Positions 1-12,845 are shown, counted from the first letter of the stretch. The stretch is 64,000 nucleotides of DNA from Calliopsis andreniformis (GCF_051401765.1 NW_027480422.1:29530001-29594000); one strand, 5' to 3'. The notes: generated from the sequence alone by a model not told the origin. A program made the numbers and translations.

Positions 1-588
1 AGACGCATAAAGTACAATATAAATACAACAGATTTTCCATCGAATAATACGAATAATTGCAATCAGTATGAAAGTTATGGTCGCTTCTACGTTCCGGGCA
101 ACCTGGGCTTCACCTGAGGGCGTTGCTCCACCAGATCCAATAGTTAGGACCTAAGAAGTCAACGCCAGAAGCATAAAATACAAAATAGATTCAACAGTTT
201 TTCCAACGTATACCAGGAATAATTGCAACCAGTGTGAAAGTGATGGTCATTTCTACGTTCCGGGCATCCTAGGCTTCACTCTAGGGCGTTGTTCCACCAG
301 ATCGAATAGCTAGGGCCTAAGAAGTCAACGCCAGCAGCATAAACTGCAATATAAATACAACAGTTATTCCCTTGTATAACAGGAATAATTGCAACCAGTG
401 TGAAAGTGATGGTCATTTCTACGTTCCGGGCAACCTAGGCTTCACCCTAGGGCGTTGTTCCTCCAGATCGAATAGCTAGGGCCTAAGAAGTCTACACCAG
501 AAGCATAAAATACAATATAATTACAACAGTTTTTCCATCGTATAACAGTAATAATTGCAACCAGTCTGATAGTTATGGACATTTCTAC

Positions 589-754
589 GTTCCGGGCAAC
601 CTAGGCTTCACCCTAGGGCGTTGCTCCACCACATCCAATAGTTAGGGCCTTCGAAAACAATTCCAGACGCATAAAATACAATAAAAACACAGCAGTTTTT
701 TCATCGTATAACAGGAATAATTGCAACAAGCCAGAAGGTAATGGTCACTTCTAC
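589..754 (+). repeat. Representative 166-bp monomer
   Basis: One full monomer counted from the anchor gttccgggca to the base before the next anchor at 755. Order of parts: a conserved G+C-richer box with the CCTAGG dyad; a 'gctccaccacatccaatag' segment; a variable 'tagggcctt' joint; the 'cagacgcataaaatac' entry into the A+T-rich part; an 'acag' plus T-run; 'catcgtataacagg'; 'aataattgcaa'; and a variable stretch just before 'atggtcacttctac'. Most subfamily-defining differences fall at the T-run joint, the 'gtataa' segment and the bases before 'ggtcattt'. The phase is arbitrary because the true unit boundary cannot be defined from a pure array. Confidence 0.9.
596..624. other. Imperfect dyad (hairpin-capable) inside monomer, example
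   Basis: The left arm gcaac-ctag (596-604) can pair with the right arm ctag (613-616), then ggc as a 3-base bulge (617-619), then gttgc (620-624). The loop is about 8 bases. In this monomer the right side also contains the perfect palindrome ccctaggg (611-618), and the left contains CCTAGG (600-605). The arrangement recurs in most monomers because it lies in their best-conserved part. Dyads that can form cruciforms have been proposed as a feature of centromeric DNA; a role here is inference. Confidence 0.6.
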
Positions 755-1264
755 GTTCCGGGCAATATAGGCTTCTCTCTAGGGCGTTGCTCCACCAGAT
801 CGAATAGTTAGGGCCTAAGAAGTCAACGCCATAACTATAAAATACAATTTAAATACAACAGTGTTTCCATTGAATAAAATGAATAATTGCAAACAGTGTG
901 GAAGTAATGGTAATTTCTACGTTCCGGGCAACCTAGGCTTCACCCTAGGGCGTTGCTCCACCACAACGAATAGCTACGGCCTTAGGAGTCAACGCCAGAG
1001 GCATAAAATACATAATAAATACAACAGTTTTTCCATCGTATAGCAAGAATAATTGCAACCAGTGTGAAAGTGATGGTCATTTCTACATTCCGGGCAACCT
1101 AGGCTTCACTCTAGGGCGTAGCTCCACCAGATGGAATAGTTAGAGCCTAGGAAGTCAACGCCAGAAGCATAAAATGCAATATAAATACAACAGTTTTTCC
1201 ACTGTATAATATGAATAATTGCAAACAGTGTGGAACTAATGGTCATTTTTACGTTCCGGGCAAC

Positions 1265-1788
1265 CTAGGCTTCACTCTAGGGCATTGTTCCACCACATCG
1301 AATAGCTGCAGCCTTAGAAGTCAACGCCAGAAGCGTAAAATACAATATAAGTACAGCAGTTTTTCAATCGTATAACAGGAATAATTGCAAACAGTGTGAA
1401 AGATATGGTCATTTCTACGTTGCGGGCATCTGAGGCTTCACTCTAGGGCATTGCTCCACCACATCGAATAGCTACGGCCTTAGAAGTCAACGCCATAACT
1501 ATAAAAAACTATATAAATACAACAGTTTTTCCATTGTATAAAATGAGTAATTGCAAACAGTGTGGAGGTAATGGTCATTTCTACATTCCGGGCCACCTAG
1601 GCTTGAGTCTATGGCGTTTCTCCATCACATCGAATAGCTACGGCCTTAGAAGTCAACGTCTGAAGCATAAAATATAATATAAATGCAACAGTTTTTCCAT
1701 CGTATAACAGGAATAATTGCAACCAGTTTGGAACTAATGGTCATTTTTACGTTCCGGGCAACCTAGGCTTCACTCTAGGGCGTTGCTC
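1265..1788. repeat. Duplicated segment P, copy 1 (offset 996 bp)
   Basis: About 3.2 monomers that reappear 996 bp (six monomers) downstream. Shared rare variants include 'gctgcagcctt', 'agaagcgtaaaatac', 'tttttcaatcg', 'gttgcgggcatctgagg', 'ataaaaaactatataaat' and 'cagtttggaactaatgg'. Flanks on both sides diverge at once, so the edges are real breaks in similarity. Confidence 0.8.
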
Positions 1789-2260
1789 CACCACATCGAA
1801 TATGTACGGCCTTAGAAGTCAATGCCTGAAGCATAAAATATAATATAAATACAACAGTTTTTCCATCGTCTAACAGGAATAATTGCAACCAGAGTGAAGG
1901 TGATGGTCATTTCTACGTCCCGGGCAACCTAGGCTTCACTCTAGGGCGTTGCTCCACCAGATCCAATAGTTAGGACCTAAGAAGTCAACGCCAGAAGCAT
2001 AAAATACAAAATAGATACAACAGTTTTTCCATCGTATAACATGAATAATTGCAACCAGTGTGAAAGTAATGGTCATTTCTACGTTTCTGGCGACCTAGGC
2101 TTCACTCTAGGGCGTCGTTCCACCAGATCGAATAGTTAGGGCCTAAGAAGTCTACGTCAGAAGCATGTAATACAATACAAATACAACAGCTTTTCCTTCG
2201 TATAACAGGGATAATTGCAACCAGTGTGAAAGGTATGGTCATTTCTACGTTCCGGGCATC

Positions 2261-2785
2261 CTAGGCTTCACTCTAGGGCATTGGTCCACCACATCGAATA
2301 GCTGCAGCCTTAGAAGTCAACGCCAGAAGCGTAAAATACAATATAAGTACAGCAGTTTTTCAATCGTATAACAGGAATAATTGCAAACAGTGTGAAAGAT
2401 ATGGTCATTTCTACGTTGCGGGCATCTGAGGCTTCACTCTAGGGCATTGCTCCACAACATCGAATAGCTACGGCCTTAGAAGTCAACGCCATAACTATAA
2501 AAAACTATATAAATACAACAGTTTTTCCATTGTATAAAATGAGTAATTGCAAACAGTGTGGAGGTAATGGTCATTTCTACATTCCGGGCCACCTAGGCTT
2601 GAGTCTATGGCGTTTCTCCACCACATCGAATAGCTACGGTCTTAGAAGTCAACGTCTGAAGCATAAAATATAATATAAATACAACAGTTTTTCCATCGTA
2701 TAACAGGAATAATTGCAACCAGTTTGGAACTAATGGTCATTTTTACGTTCCGGGCAACCTAGGCTTCACCCTAGGGCGTTGCTCC
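2261..2785. repeat. Duplicated segment P, copy 2
   Basis: Second copy of the segment at about 1,265-1,788, differing at only a few sites (for example 'aaatgcaac' against 'aaatacaac'). After the copy ends the sequence changes to 'caccctaggg' and 'ccagatcgaatagctagggtctt', unlike the continuation of copy 1. Confidence 0.8.
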
Positions 2786-3893
2786 ACCAGATCGAATAGC
2801 TAGGGTCTTAGAAGTCAGCGCCAGAAGCATAAAATAAGAGAAAATTACAACAGTTTTTCCATCGTATAACAGGAATAATTGCAACCAGTGTGAAAGTAAT
2901 GGTCATTTCTACGTTCCGTGCAACCTAGGCTTCACTCTAGGGCGTCGCTCCACCAGACCGTATAGCTAGGGTCTTAGAACTCAACGCCAGAAGCATCAAA
3001 TACAGAATAAATACAACAGTTTTTTCACCGTGAAACAAGAATAATTGCAACCAGAGTGAAAGAAATGGCTATTCCTACATTCCGCGCAACCTAGGCTTCA
3101 ATCTAGGGCGTGCTCCACCAGATCGAATAGTTAGGCGCTTAGAAAACAAGGCGTGACGCATAAAATACGATAAAAATACAACAGGTTTTCCATTGTACAA
3201 AACGAATAATTGCAACCAGTGTGAAGGGAATGGTCACTTCTACGTTCCGGGCAACATAGTCTGCACTCTAGGGCGTTGCTCCCCCACATCGAATAGCTAC
3301 GGACTTAGAAGTCAACGCCTGAAGCATAAAATACAATAAAAATACAACAGTTTTTTCATCGTATAACAGGAATAATTGCAACAAGCCTGAAGGCAATGGT
3401 CATTTCTACGTTCCGGGCAATCTAGGCTTCTCTCTAGGGCGTTGCTCCACCAGTTCGAATAGTCAGGGCCTAACAATTCATCGCCAGAAGCATAAAATAC
3501 AATAGAAATACAACAGCGTTTCCTTCGTATAAAACGAATAATTGCAACCAGTATGAAAGTTATGCTCATTTCTACGTTCCGGGCAACATAGGCTTCACCC
3601 TAGGGCGTTGCTCCACCAGATCGAATAGTTAGGGCCTAAGAAGTCAACGCCAGAAGCATAAAATACAATAGAAATACACTAGTTTTTCCATCGTATAAGA
3701 GGAATAATTGCAACCAGTGTGAAAGATATGGTCATTTCTACGATACGGGCAACCTAGGCTTCACTCTAGGGCGTCATTCCACTTGATCGAATAGCTAGGG
3801 CCTAAGAAGTCTACGCCAGAAGCATAAAATACAATACAAATACAACAGCTTTTCCATCGTATAACAGGAATAATTGCAACCAGTGTGAAAGGT

Positions 3894-6800
3894 ATGGTCA
3901 TTTCTACGTTCCGGGCAACCTAGGCTTCACTCTAGGGCGTTGCTCCACCACATCGAATAGCTGCGGCCTTAGAAGTCAACGCCAGAAGCATAAAATACAA
4001 TATAAATACAACAGTTTTTCAATCGTATAACAGGAATAATTGCGAACAGTGTGAAATCTATGGTCATTTCTACGTTCCGGGCAACCTAGGCTTCACTCTA
4101 GGGCGTTGCTCCACCACATCGAATAGTTGGGGCCTTAGAAGTCGTTGCCAGAAGCATAAAATGCCATATAAATACAACAGTTTTTCCACTGTATGATATG
4201 AATAATTGCAAACAGTGTGGAAGTAATGGTCATTTCTACGTTCCGGGCAACCTAGGCTTCACTCTAGGGCGTTGCTCCACCTGATCGAATAGCTAGGGAC
4301 TTAGAAGTCAACGCCAGAAGCATAAAATACGATATATGTACAACAGTTTTTCCATCGTATAAAATGAATAATTGAAACCAGTGTGAAAGTAACGGCCATT
4401 TCTACGTTCCCGGCATCCTACGCTTCGCTCTAGGGCGTTGCTCCACCAGATCGAATAGTTAGGGCCTAAGAAGTCAACGCCAGAAGCATAAAATACAATA
4501 TAAATACAACAGTTTTTCCCTTGCATAACAGGAATAATTGGAACCAGTGTGAAAGAGATGGTCATATCTACGTTCCGGGCAACCTAGGCTTCACTCTAGG
4601 GCGTTGCTCGACCACAACGAATAGTTAGGGCCTTAGAAGTCAATGCCAGAAGCATAAAATACAATATAAATACAAGAGTTTTTCCACTGTATAGTATGAA
4701 TAATTGCAAACACTGTGGAAGTAATGGTCATTTCTACGTTCCGGGCATCCTAGGCTTCACTCTAGGGCGTTGGTCCACCAGATCCAATAGTTAGAGCCTA
4801 AGAAGTCAACGACAGAAGCATAAAATACAATAAAAATGCAACAGTTTTCCATCGTATAACGGGAATAATTGCAACAAATGTGAACGTGATAGTCATTTCC
4901 GCGTTCCGGGCAACCTAGGTTTTGCTCTAGGGCGTTGCTTCACAACATCGAATAGTTAGGGCCTTAGAAGACAACGCCTGAAGGATAAAATACAATAAAA
5001 ATACATCATTTTTTTCATCGTATAGAAGGAATAATTGCAACCAGTCTGAAAGATATGGTCATTTCTACGTTCCGGGCAACCTAGTCTTCACCCTAGGGGG
5101 TTGCTCCACCAGATCGAATAGCTAGGGCCTTAGAAGTCAACGCCAGAAGCATAAAATAAAATAAAAATAGAGCAGTTATTCCATCGTATAACAGGAATAA
5201 TTACAACCAGTGTGAAAGAAATGGGCATTTCTACGTTCCGTGCAACCTAGACTTCACTCTAGGGCGTTGCTCCACCAGATCGAATAGTTAGGGACTTAGA
5301 ATTCAACGCCAGAAGAATAAAATACAACATAAGGACAACAGTTTTACCATCGTATAAAATGAATAATCGCAAACAGTGTGAAGGTAATGGTCATTTCTAC
5401 GTTCCGGGCAACCTAGGTTTCACTCTTGGGCGTTGCTCGACCACATCGAATAGCTACGGCCTTAGAAGTCAGCTCCAGAAGCATGAAATACAATATAAAT
5501 ACAACAGCTTTTCCATCGTATAAAGTGAATGATTGCAAACAGTGTGAAAGTTATGATCATTTCTACGTTCCGGTCAACCTAGGCTTAACGCCAGGGCGTT
5601 GCTCCACCAGATCGAATAGTTATGGACTTTGAATACAACGCCAGAAGCACAAAATACAGTAAAAATGCAACAGTTTTACCATCGCATAACAGGAAAGCTA
5701 CAACCAGTGTGAAAGTACTGGTCATTTCTATGTTCCGGATAACCTAGGCATCACTCTAGGGCGCTGCTCCACAAGATCGAATAGCTCGGGACTTAGAATT
5801 CAACGCCCGAAGCATAAAATACAAAACAAATAGAACAGTTTTTCCAGTGTATAAAACGAATAATTGCAACCAGTGTGAATGTTATGGTCATTTCTACGTT
5901 CCGGGCGACATAGGCTTCACCCTAGGGCGTTGTTGACCAAGATCGAATAGTTAGGGTCTAAGTAGCCAACGCCAGATGCATAAAATACAATATAAATACA
6001 ACAGCATTTCCATCGTATATAATGTATATTTGCAAAGAGTGTGAAAGCAAAGGTCATTTCTACGTTCCGGGCAACCTTTGCTTAACTGTAGGGCGTTGCT
6101 CCACCAGATCGCATAGTTAGGGACTTAGAATTTAACGCCAGAAGCATAAAATACTATAAAAATGCAACAGCTTTTCTATAGTATAACAGGAATAATTGCA
6201 ACCAGTGTCAAAGTTATGGTCATTTCTACGTTCCGGGCAACCTAGGCTTAACTCCAGGGCGTTGCTCCACCAGATCGAATAGATAGGGACTTTGAATACG
6301 ACGCCAGAAGCACAAAATACAACAAAAATGAAACAGTTTTTCCATCGTATAACAGGAAAGCTGCAACCAGTGTGAAAGTACTGGTCATTTCTATGTTCCG
6401 GGTAACCTAGGCTTCACTCTAGGGCGTAGCTCCACCAGATCGAATAGCTAGGGACTTAGAAGTCAACGCCAGAAGCATAAAATCCATATAAATACAACAG
6501 CTTTTCCATCGCATAAAATGAATGATTGCAAACAGTGTGAAAGTTATGGTCATTTCTACTTTCCGGACAACCTAGCCTTAACTCGAGGCCGTTGTTCCAC
6601 CAGATCGAATTCTTAGGGACTTTGAATACAACGCCAGAAGCATAAAATACAATAAAAATGCAACAGTTTTTCCATCGTATAACAGGAAAGCTGTAACCAG
6701 TGTGAAAGTACTGGTCATTTCTATGTTCCGGGGAACCTAGGCTTCACTCTAGAGCGTTGCTCCACCAGATCGAATTGCTAGGGACTTAGAATTCAACGCC

Positions 6801-8369
6801 AGAAGAATAAAATACAACATAAGTACAACAGTTTTACCATCGTATAAAATGAATAATCGCAAACAGTGTGAAGGTAATGATCATTTCTGCGTTCTGGGCA
6901 ACCGAGGCTTAACTCCAGGTCGTTGCTCTACCAGATCGAATAGCTAGGGACTTAAAAGTCAACACAAGAGGCTTAAAATACAATAAAAATGCAACAGTTT
7001 TTCCATCGTATAACAGGAATAACTGCAACCAGTGTGAAAGTACAGGTCATTTCTATGTTCCCGGTAACCTAGGCTTCACTCTAGGGCGTTGCTCCACCAG
7101 ATCGAATAGCTAGGGACTTAGAATTCAGCGCCAGAAGAATATAATACAACATATGTACAACAGTTTTTCCATCGTATAAAATGTATAACAGCAAGCAGTG
7201 TGAAGGTAATGGTCATTTCTACGTTCCGGGCAACCTAGGCTTAAGTCCAGGGCGTTGCTCCACCAGATCGAATAGATAGGGACTTTGAATACGACGCCAG
7301 AAGCATAAAATACAATAAAAATGCAACAGTTTTTCCATCGTATAACAGGAAACCTGCAACCAGTGTGAAAGTACTGGTCATTTCTATGTTCCGGGTAACC
7401 TAGGCTTCACTCTAGGGCGTAGCTCCACCAGATCGAATAGCTATGGACTTAGAATTCAACGCCAGAAGAATAAAATACAACATAAGTACCACAGTTTTTC
7501 CATTGTATAGAATGTATAATTGCAAGCAGTGTGAAGGTAATGGTCATTTCTACGTTCCGCGCAACCTAGGCTTAACTACAGGGCGTTGCTCCACCAGATC
7601 GCATAGTTAGGGACTTAGAATTTAACGCCAGAAGCATAAAATACAATAACGATGCAACAGTTTTTCCATCGGATAAAAGGAGTAATTGCAACCAGTGTGA
7701 AAGTACTGGTCATTTCTATGTACCGGGTAACCTAGGCTTCACTCTAGGGCGTAGCTCCACCAGATCGAATAGCTATGGACTTAGAATTCAACGCCAGAAG
7801 AATAAAATACAACATAAGTACCACAGTTTTTCCATTGTATAGAATGTATAATTGCAAGCAGTGTGAAGGTAATTGTCATTTCTACGTTCCGGGCAACCTA
7901 GGCTTCACTTTAGAGCGTTGCTGCACCAGATCGAGTAGTTAGGGCCTTATATGAAAACGCCCGAAGCATAAAATACAAAATAAATAGAATAGTTTTTCCA
8001 TTGTATAAAACGAATAATTGCAACCAGTGTGAAAGTTATGGTCATTTCTACGTTCCGGGCAACCTAGGCTTAACTCCAGGGCGCTGCTCCACCAGATCGA
8101 ATAGTTAGGGACTTTGATTACAACGCCAGAAGCATAAAATACAATAAAAATGCAACAGTTTTTCCATCGTATAACAGGAAAGCTGCAACCAGTGTGAAAG
8201 TACTGGTCATTTCTATGTTCCGGGTTACCTAGGCTTCACTCTAGGGCGTAACTCCACCAGATCGAATAGCTATGGACTTAGAATTCAACGCCAGAAGAAT
8301 AAAATACAACATAAGTACCACAGTTTTTCCATCGTATAAAATTTATAATTGCAAGCAGTGTGAAGGTAC
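3894..8369. repeat. 27-monomer higher-order block, copy 1 (4,476 bp unit)
   Basis: This block is followed directly by a second, nearly identical copy. Rare variants shared at an offset of 4,475-4,476 bp run from 'gctgcggcctt' near 3,960 through to 'aaatttataattgcaagcag' near 8,340. The left half is ordinary diverged monomers; the right half (about 5,300-8,369) is a dimeric subarray. The 4,476 bp correspond to 27 monomers with a few lost bases. Confidence 0.9.
6315..7970. repeat. Dimeric higher-order repeat (about 331 bp), inside 27-mer copy 1
   Basis: Two monomer types alternate. Type a carries 'aataaaaatgcaacag', 'acaggaaagctgcaacc' or similar, 'agtactggtcatttctatg' and 'gggcgtagctcc'. Type b carries 'gaagaataaaatacaacata', 'gtataattgcaagcag' and 'ggcttaactccaggg'. 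The type-a word 'aataaaaatg' or a close variant starts at 6,321, 6,651, 6,982, 7,314 and 7,645, giving spacings of 330-332 bp. The next type a is at 8,143, three monomers on, because an extra monomer near 7,960 breaks the alternation. The same subarray is repeated in copy 2 at about 10,790-12,446. Confidence 0.85.
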
Positions 8370-11300
8370 TGGTCATTTCTACGTTCCGGGCAACCTAGGC
8401 TTCACTCTAGGGCGTTGCTCCACCACATCGAATAGCTGCGGCCTTAGAAGTCAACGCCAGAAGCATAAAATACAATATAAATACAACAGTTTTTCAATCG
8501 TATAACAGGAATAATTGCGAACAGTGTGAAATCTATGGTCATTTCTACGTTCCGGGCAACCTAGGCTTCACTCTAGGGCGTTGCTCCACCACATCGAATA
8601 GTTGGGGCCTTAGAAGTCGTTGCCAGAAGCATAAAATGCCATATAAATACAACAGTTTTTCCACTGTATGATATGAATAATTGCAAACAGTGTGGAAGTA
8701 ATGGTCATTTCTACGTTCCGGGCAACCTAGGCTTCACTCTAGGGCGTTGCTCCACCTGATCGAATAGCTAGGGACTTAGAAGTCAACGCCAGAAGCATAA
8801 AATACGATATATGTACAACAGTTTTTCCATCGTATAAAATGAATAATTGAAACCAGTGTGAAAGTAACGGCCATTTCTACGTTCCCGGCATCCTACGCTT
8901 CGCTCTAGGGCGTTGCTCCACCAGATCGAATAGTTAGGGCCTAAGAAGTCAACGCCAGAAGCATAAAATACAATATAAATACAACAGTTTTTCCCTTGCA
9001 TAACAGGAATAATTGGAACCAGTGTGAAAGAGATGGTCATATCTACGTTCCGGGCAACCTAGGCTTCACTCTAGGGCGTTGCTCGACCACAACGAATAGT
9101 TAGGGCCTTAGAAGTCAATGCCAGAAGCATAAAATACAATATAAATACAAGAGTTTTTCCACTGTATAGTATGAATAATTGCAAACACTGTGGAAGTAAT
9201 GGTCATTTCTACGTTCCGGGCATCCTAGGCTTCACTCTAGGGCGTTGGTCCACCAGATCCAATAGTTAGAGCCTAAGAAGTCAACGACAGAAGCATAAAA
9301 TACAATAAAAATGCAACAGTTTTCCATCGTATAACGGGAATAATTGCAACAAATGTGAACGTGATAGTCATTTCCGCGTTCCGGGCAACCTAGGTTTTGC
9401 TCTAGGGCGTTGCTTCACAACATCGAATAGTTAGGGCCTTAGAAGACAACGCCTGAAGGATAAAATACAATAAAAATACATCATTTTTTTCATCGTATAG
9501 AAGGAATAATTGCAACCAGTCTGAAAGATATGGTCATTTCTACGTTCCGGGCAACCTAGTCTTCACCCTAGGGGGTTGCTCCACCAGATCGAATAGCTAG
9601 GGCCTTAGAAGTCAACGCCAGAAGCATAAAATAAAATAAAAATAGAGCAGTTATTCCATTTGTATAACAGGAATAATTACAACCAGTGTGAAAGAAATGG
9701 GCATTTCTACGTTCCGTGCAACCTAGACTTCACTCTAGGGCGTTGCTCCACCAGATCGAATAGTTAGGGACTTAGAATTCAACGCCAGAAGAATAAAATA
9801 CAACATAAGGACAACAGTTTTACCATCGTATAAAATGAATAATCGCAAACAGTGTGAAGGTAATGGTCATTTCTACGTTCCGGGCAACCTAGGTTTCACT
9901 CTTGGGCGTTGCTCGACCACATCGAATAGCTACGGCCTTAGAAGTCAGCTCCAGAAGCATGAAATACAATATAAATACAACAGCTTTTCCATCGTATAAA
10001 GTGAATGATTGCAAACAGTGTGAAAGTTATGATCATTTCTACGTTCCGGTCAACCTAGGCTTAACGCCAGGGCGTTGCTCCACCAGATCGAATAGTTATG
10101 GACTTTGAATACAACGCCAGAAGCACAAAATACAGTAAAAATGCAACAGTTTTACCATCGCATAACAGGAAAGCTACAACCAGTGTGAAAGTACTGGTCA
10201 TTTCTATGTTCCGGATAACCTAGGCATCACTCTAGGGCGCTGCTCCACAAGATCGAATAGCTCGGGACTTAGAATTCAACGCCCGAAGCATAAAATACAA
10301 AACAAATAGAACAGTTTTTCCAGTGTATAAAACGAATAATTGCAACCAGTGTGAATGTTATGGTCATTTCTACGTTCCGGGCGACATAGGCTTCACCCTA
10401 GGGCGTTGTTGACCAAGATCGAATAGTTAGGGTCTAAGTAGCCAACGCCAGATGCATAAAATACAATATAAATACAACAGCATTTCCATCGTATATAATG
10501 TATATTTGCAAAGAGTGTGAAAGCAAAGGTCATTTCTACGTTCCGGGCAACCTTTGCTTAACTGTAGGGCGTTGCTCCACCAGATCGCATAGTTAGGGAC
10601 TTAGAATTTAACGCCAGAAGCATAAAATACTATAAAAATGCAACAGCTTTTCTATAGTATAACAGGAATAATTGCAACCAGTGTCAAAGTTATGGTCATT
10701 TCTACGTTCCGGGGAACCTAGGCTTAACTCCAGGGCGTTGCTCCACCAGATCGAATAGATAGGGACTTTGAATACGACGCCAGAAGCACAAAATACAACA
10801 AAAATGAAACAGTTTTTCCATCGTATAACAGGAAAGCTGCAACCAGTGTGAAAGTACTGGTCATTTCTATGTTCCGGGTAACCTAGGCTTCACTCTAGGG
10901 CGTAGCTCCACCAGATCGAATAGCTAGGGACTTAGAAGTCAACGCCAGAAGCATAAAATCCATATAAATACAACAGCTTTTCCATCGCATAAAATGAATG
11001 ATTGCAAACAGTGTGAAAGTTATGGTCATTTCTACTTTCCGGACAACCTAGCCTTAACTCGAGGCCGTTGTTCCACCAGATCGAATTCTTAGGGACTTTG
11101 AATACAACGCCAGAAGCATAAAATACAATAAAAATGCAACAGTTTTTCCATCGTATAACAGGAAAGCTGTAACCAGTGTGAAAGTACTGGTCATTTCTAT
11201 GTTCCGGGGAACCTAGGCTTCACTCTAGAGCGTTGCTCCACCAGATCGAATTGCTAGGGACTTAGAATTCAACGCCAGAAGAATAAAATACAACATAAGT

Positions 11301-12845
11301 ACAACAGTTTTACCATCGTATAAAATGAATAATCGCAAACAGTGTGAAGGTAATGATCATTTCTGCGTTCTGGGCAACCGAGGCTTAACTCCAGGTCGTT
11401 GCTCTACCAGATCGAATAGCTAGGGACTTAAAAGTCAACACAAGAGGCTTAAAATACAATAAAAATGCAACAGTTTTTCCATCGTATAACAGGAATAACT
11501 GCAACCAGTGTGAAAGTACAGGTCATTTCTATGTTCCCGGTAACCTAGGCTTCACTCTAGGGCGTTGCTCCACCAGATCGAATAGCTAGGGACTTAGAAT
11601 TCAGCGCCAGAAGAATATAATACAACATATGTACAACAGTTTTTCCATCGTATAAAATGTATAACAGCAAGCAGTGTGAAGGTAATGGTCATTTCTACGT
11701 TCCGGGCAACCTAGGCTTAAGTCCAGGGCGTTGCTCCACCAGATCGAATAGATAGGGACTTTGAATACGACGCCAGAAGCATAAAATACAATAAAAATGC
11801 AACAGTTTTTCCATCGTATAACAGGAAACCTGCAACCAGTGTGAAAGTACTGGTCATTTCTATGTTCCGGGTAACCTAGGCTTCACTCTAGGGCGTAGCT
11901 CCACCAGATCGAATAGCTATGGACTTAGAATTCAACGCCAGAAGAATAAAATACAACATAAGTACCACAGTTTTTCCATTGTATAGAATGTATAATTGCA
12001 AGCAGTGTGAAGGTAATGGTCATTTCTACGTTCCGCGCAACCTAGGCTTAACTACAGGGCGTTGCTCCACCAGATCGCATAGTTAGGGACTTAGAATTTA
12101 ACGCCAGAAGCATAAAATACAATAACGATGCAACAGTTTTTCCATCGGATAAAAGGAGTAATTGCAACCAGTGTGAAAGTACTGGTCATTTCTATGTACC
12201 GGGTAACCTAGGCTTCACTCTAGGGCGTAGCTCCACCAGATCGAATAGCTATGGACTTAGAATTCAACGCCAGAAGAATAAAATACAACATAAGTACCAC
12301 AGTTTTTCCATTGTATAGAATGTATAATTGCAAGCAGTGTGAAGGTAATTGTCATTTCTACGTTCCGGGCAACCTAGGCTTCACTTTAGAGCGTTGCTGC
12401 ACCAGATCGAGTAGTTAGGGCCTTATATGAAAACGCCCGAAGCATAAAATACAAAATAAATAGAATAGTTTTTCCATTGTATAAAACGAATAATTGCAAC
12501 CAGTGTGAAAGTTATGGTCATTTCTACGTTCCGGGCAACCTAGGCTTAACTCCAGGGCGCTGCTCCACCAGATCGAATAGTTAGGGACTTTGATTACAAC
12601 GCCAGAAGCATAAAATACAATAAAAATGCAACAGTTTTTCCATCGTATAACAGGAAAGCTGCAACCAGTGTGAAAGTACTGGTCATTTCTATGTTCCGGG
12701 TTACCTAGGCTTCACTCTAGGGCGTAACTCCACCAGATCGAATAGCTATGGACTTAGAATTCAACGCCAGAAGAATAAAATACAACATAAGTACCACAGT
12801 TTTTCCATCGTATAAAATTTATAATTGCAAGCAGTGTGAAGGTAC
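8370..12845. repeat. 27-monomer higher-order block, copy 2
   Basis: Tandem copy of 3,894-8,369. On reading, I noticed only a handful of differences: 'ccatcgtataac' near 5,183 is 'ccatttgtataac' near 9,658, adding one base and raising the offset from 4,475 to 4,476, and 'ttccgggcaacc' near 6,231 is 'ttccggggaacc' near 10,708. Such similarity over 4.5 kb, against strong divergence between neighbouring monomers, marks a recent duplication. Confidence 0.9.
10790..12446. repeat. Dimeric higher-order repeat, inside 27-mer copy 2
   Basis: Copy of the a/b dimer subarray of 6,315-7,970, shifted by 4,476 bp, with the same order and the same extra monomer interrupting the alternation. Confidence 0.8.

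Larger units (their letters stand above)
1..3893. repeat. Diverged satellite monomers, left part
   Basis: About 23 monomers of mixed subfamilies. The opening monomers (T-run variant 'cagattttcc', then 'gggcttcacctgaggg', then 'aaaatacaaaatagat') repeat an order seen again near 19.4, 43.6, 57.8, 61.4 and 63.2 kb. Around 680-800 and 3,340-3,450 lie monomers of the 'aagcc(a/t)gaagg ... cttctctctaggg' subfamily, which also recur across the window. Nothing other than satellite is present. Confidence 0.9.

Noticed and set aside
589..606. CENP-B-box-like sequence around 'tttctacgttccggg'
   Set aside because: Compared with the core TTCG-N4-A-N2-CGGG, the best alignment I found misses three of nine core positions on either strand. 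It is not a credible CENP-B box without binding data.
596..624. Dyad as a transcription terminator
   Set aside because: The stem is imperfect, has no adjoining T-run in terminator position, and there is no gene to terminate.
640..655. TTAGGG telomere-like hexamer in 'gttagggcct'
   Set aside because: It occurs once per monomer in part of the monomers, never in tandem, and is part of the satellite itself.
589..754. tRNA-derived or Pol III promoter-bearing repeat (SINE-like)
   Set aside because: I found no convincing A and B boxes at usual spacing, no cloverleaf and no terminal A-tail; the head-to-tail arrangement without target-site duplications fits a satellite.
4308..4565. Recurrent minus-strand open frames of 85-91 codons, with similar products (also at 8,783, 25,689, 29,176, 32,165, 42,804, 45,460 and 49,774)
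   Set aside because: They look like a protein family only because they are translations of the same repeat over about 1.5 monomers. Similar frames are broken by stops in many other monomers, and their ends track monomer phase.
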